A stretch of 5,143 nt of DNA, taken from assembly GCA_003451715.1 (NCBI GenBank), contig DMJN01000337.1, positions 1 to 5,143 of the forward strand, given 5' to 3'. Origin of the DNA: Gammaproteobacteria bacterium (GTDB taxonomy: Bacteria; Pseudomonadota; Gammaproteobacteria; Pseudomonadales; Pseudohongiellaceae). The translations under genes were made by a program, and so were the position numbers. A model generated the notes under the pieces. That model was not told where the DNA came from and did not search any database. It saw nothing but the letters and a program-made list of their open reading frames with translations. Positions 4,685 through 5,143 of the stretch are shown here, piece by piece. The first letter of the stretch is position 1, and every line of letters begins with the position of its first letter.

Positions 4685-5143
4685 ATGACTGCTCAAGATA
4701 CCATGCAAAACAATACTAATGGGGCATCCTCGACAGACTATGATGTCGTCGTAATTGGCGCCGGATTCTCCGGACTGGGGTTGCTCCATTACCTGAAGCA
4801 GCAAGACCTGTCCGTTAGGGTCTTCGACAAGGCAGATAATATTGGTGGAACCTGGACATGGAACCGGTACCCGGGGGCACGAGGAGATAGCGAGACTTAC
4901 TACTACTGCTTTACCTTCTCGCAAGAATTGCTACAGGAGTGGAGTTGGTCCGAGCGCTATCCTGCCTGGGGCGAGATACTCGAGTATCTTCAATTTTTGG
5001 CAGACCGATGCAATCTCATGCCGGACATACAGTTAGAGACCACTATCGAAAGTGCAATCCACGACAACGAGAGTGGCAGATGGATAGTTAGGACGAGTAC
5101 TGGCGACACTTATACCTGCAAGTATTTTGTGAGTGCTATGGGT
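4685..5143 (+). CDS. Type I Baeyer-Villiger monooxygenase / flavin monooxygenase, N-terminal part (3' end off window)
   Basis: The first 153 codons are present and the frame is open to the right edge. ATG 4685 is chosen because an in-frame TGA lies at 4679-4681; the nearest purine-rich sites are GAG 9 bases and GGAG 15 bases upstream, so the ribosome binding site is weak. Residues 18-51 form the FAD Rossmann unit with GAGFSG (25-30) and an acidic residue after beta-2 (Asp48). GGTWTWNRYPGARGDSE (54-70) and LLQEWSWSERYP (82-93) closely match the region in phenylacetone-type BVMOs, with Asp68 at the position of their active-site Asp. The canonical Cys after GAR is Gly67. Such enzymes use NADPH and O2 to insert oxygen next to a carbonyl, giving an ester or lactone. 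The second dinucleotide-binding motif and the BVMO fingerprint FxGxxxHxxxWP would be off the window, so a related N-hydroxylating or FMO-like enzyme is not fully excluded. Confidence 0.9.
   Translation, partial: MTAQDTMQNNTNGASSTDYDVVVIGAGFSGLGLLHYLKQQDLSVRVFDKADNIGGTWTWNRYPGARGDSETYYYCFTFSQELLQEWSWSERYPAWGEILEYLQFLADRCNLMPDIQLETTIESAIHDNESGRWIVRTSTGDTYTCKYFVSAMG

Overview
The window is bacterial: compact genes with Shine-Dalgarno sites, no introns, and a set of catabolic oxidoreductases and a hydrolase. No marker gene fixes the taxon. The families and moderate GC would suit an environmental proteobacterium, perhaps a marine gammaproteobacterium, but that is an inference.

Layout. (1) Positions 1-896, minus strand: the 5' part of a gene for an exported protein with a signal peptide, a beta-rich N-terminal region and a VOC (glyoxalase/dioxygenase fold) region; its stop lies beyond the left edge. 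This gene is clearly GC-richer (about 60% in lines counted by eye) than the rest (mostly about 40-50%). (2) Positions 897-1214: divergent intergenic region with a near-perfect hairpin just before the VOC ribosome binding site and several repeats on the other side. (3) 1215-1979, plus strand: a short-chain dehydrogenase/reductase (SDR) homologue whose catalytic tyrosine position is serine. (4) 2024-2833, minus strand, convergent with the SDR: an alpha/beta hydrolase with an intact Ser-Asp-His triad. (5) 2834-3307: a 474-base divergent intergenic region with a possible small reading frame overlapping the hydrolase start, and a candidate promoter overlapped by an inverted repeat. (6) 3308-4615, plus strand: an acyl-CoA dehydrogenase, probably starting at TTG. 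(7) 4685-5143, plus strand: the N-terminal third or less of a type I Baeyer-Villiger monooxygenase (BVMO), cut by the right edge.

How they could work together. A BVMO turns a ketone into an ester or lactone, an alpha/beta hydrolase opens it, an acyl-CoA dehydrogenase starts beta-oxidation of the acid after CoA activation, and an SDR would classically make the ketone from an alcohol. The segment 1215-5143 therefore looks like part of a catabolic island for an alicyclic, terpenoid, steroid-like or long-chain ketone/alcohol. The substrate cannot be read from the sequence. The weak link is the SDR, which lacks three of the four classical catalytic residues and may not act as an ordinary alcohol dehydrogenase. 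The VOC gene looks unrelated in composition and cell location. I see no RNA gene, CRISPR array, insertion sequence or convincing intrinsic terminator.
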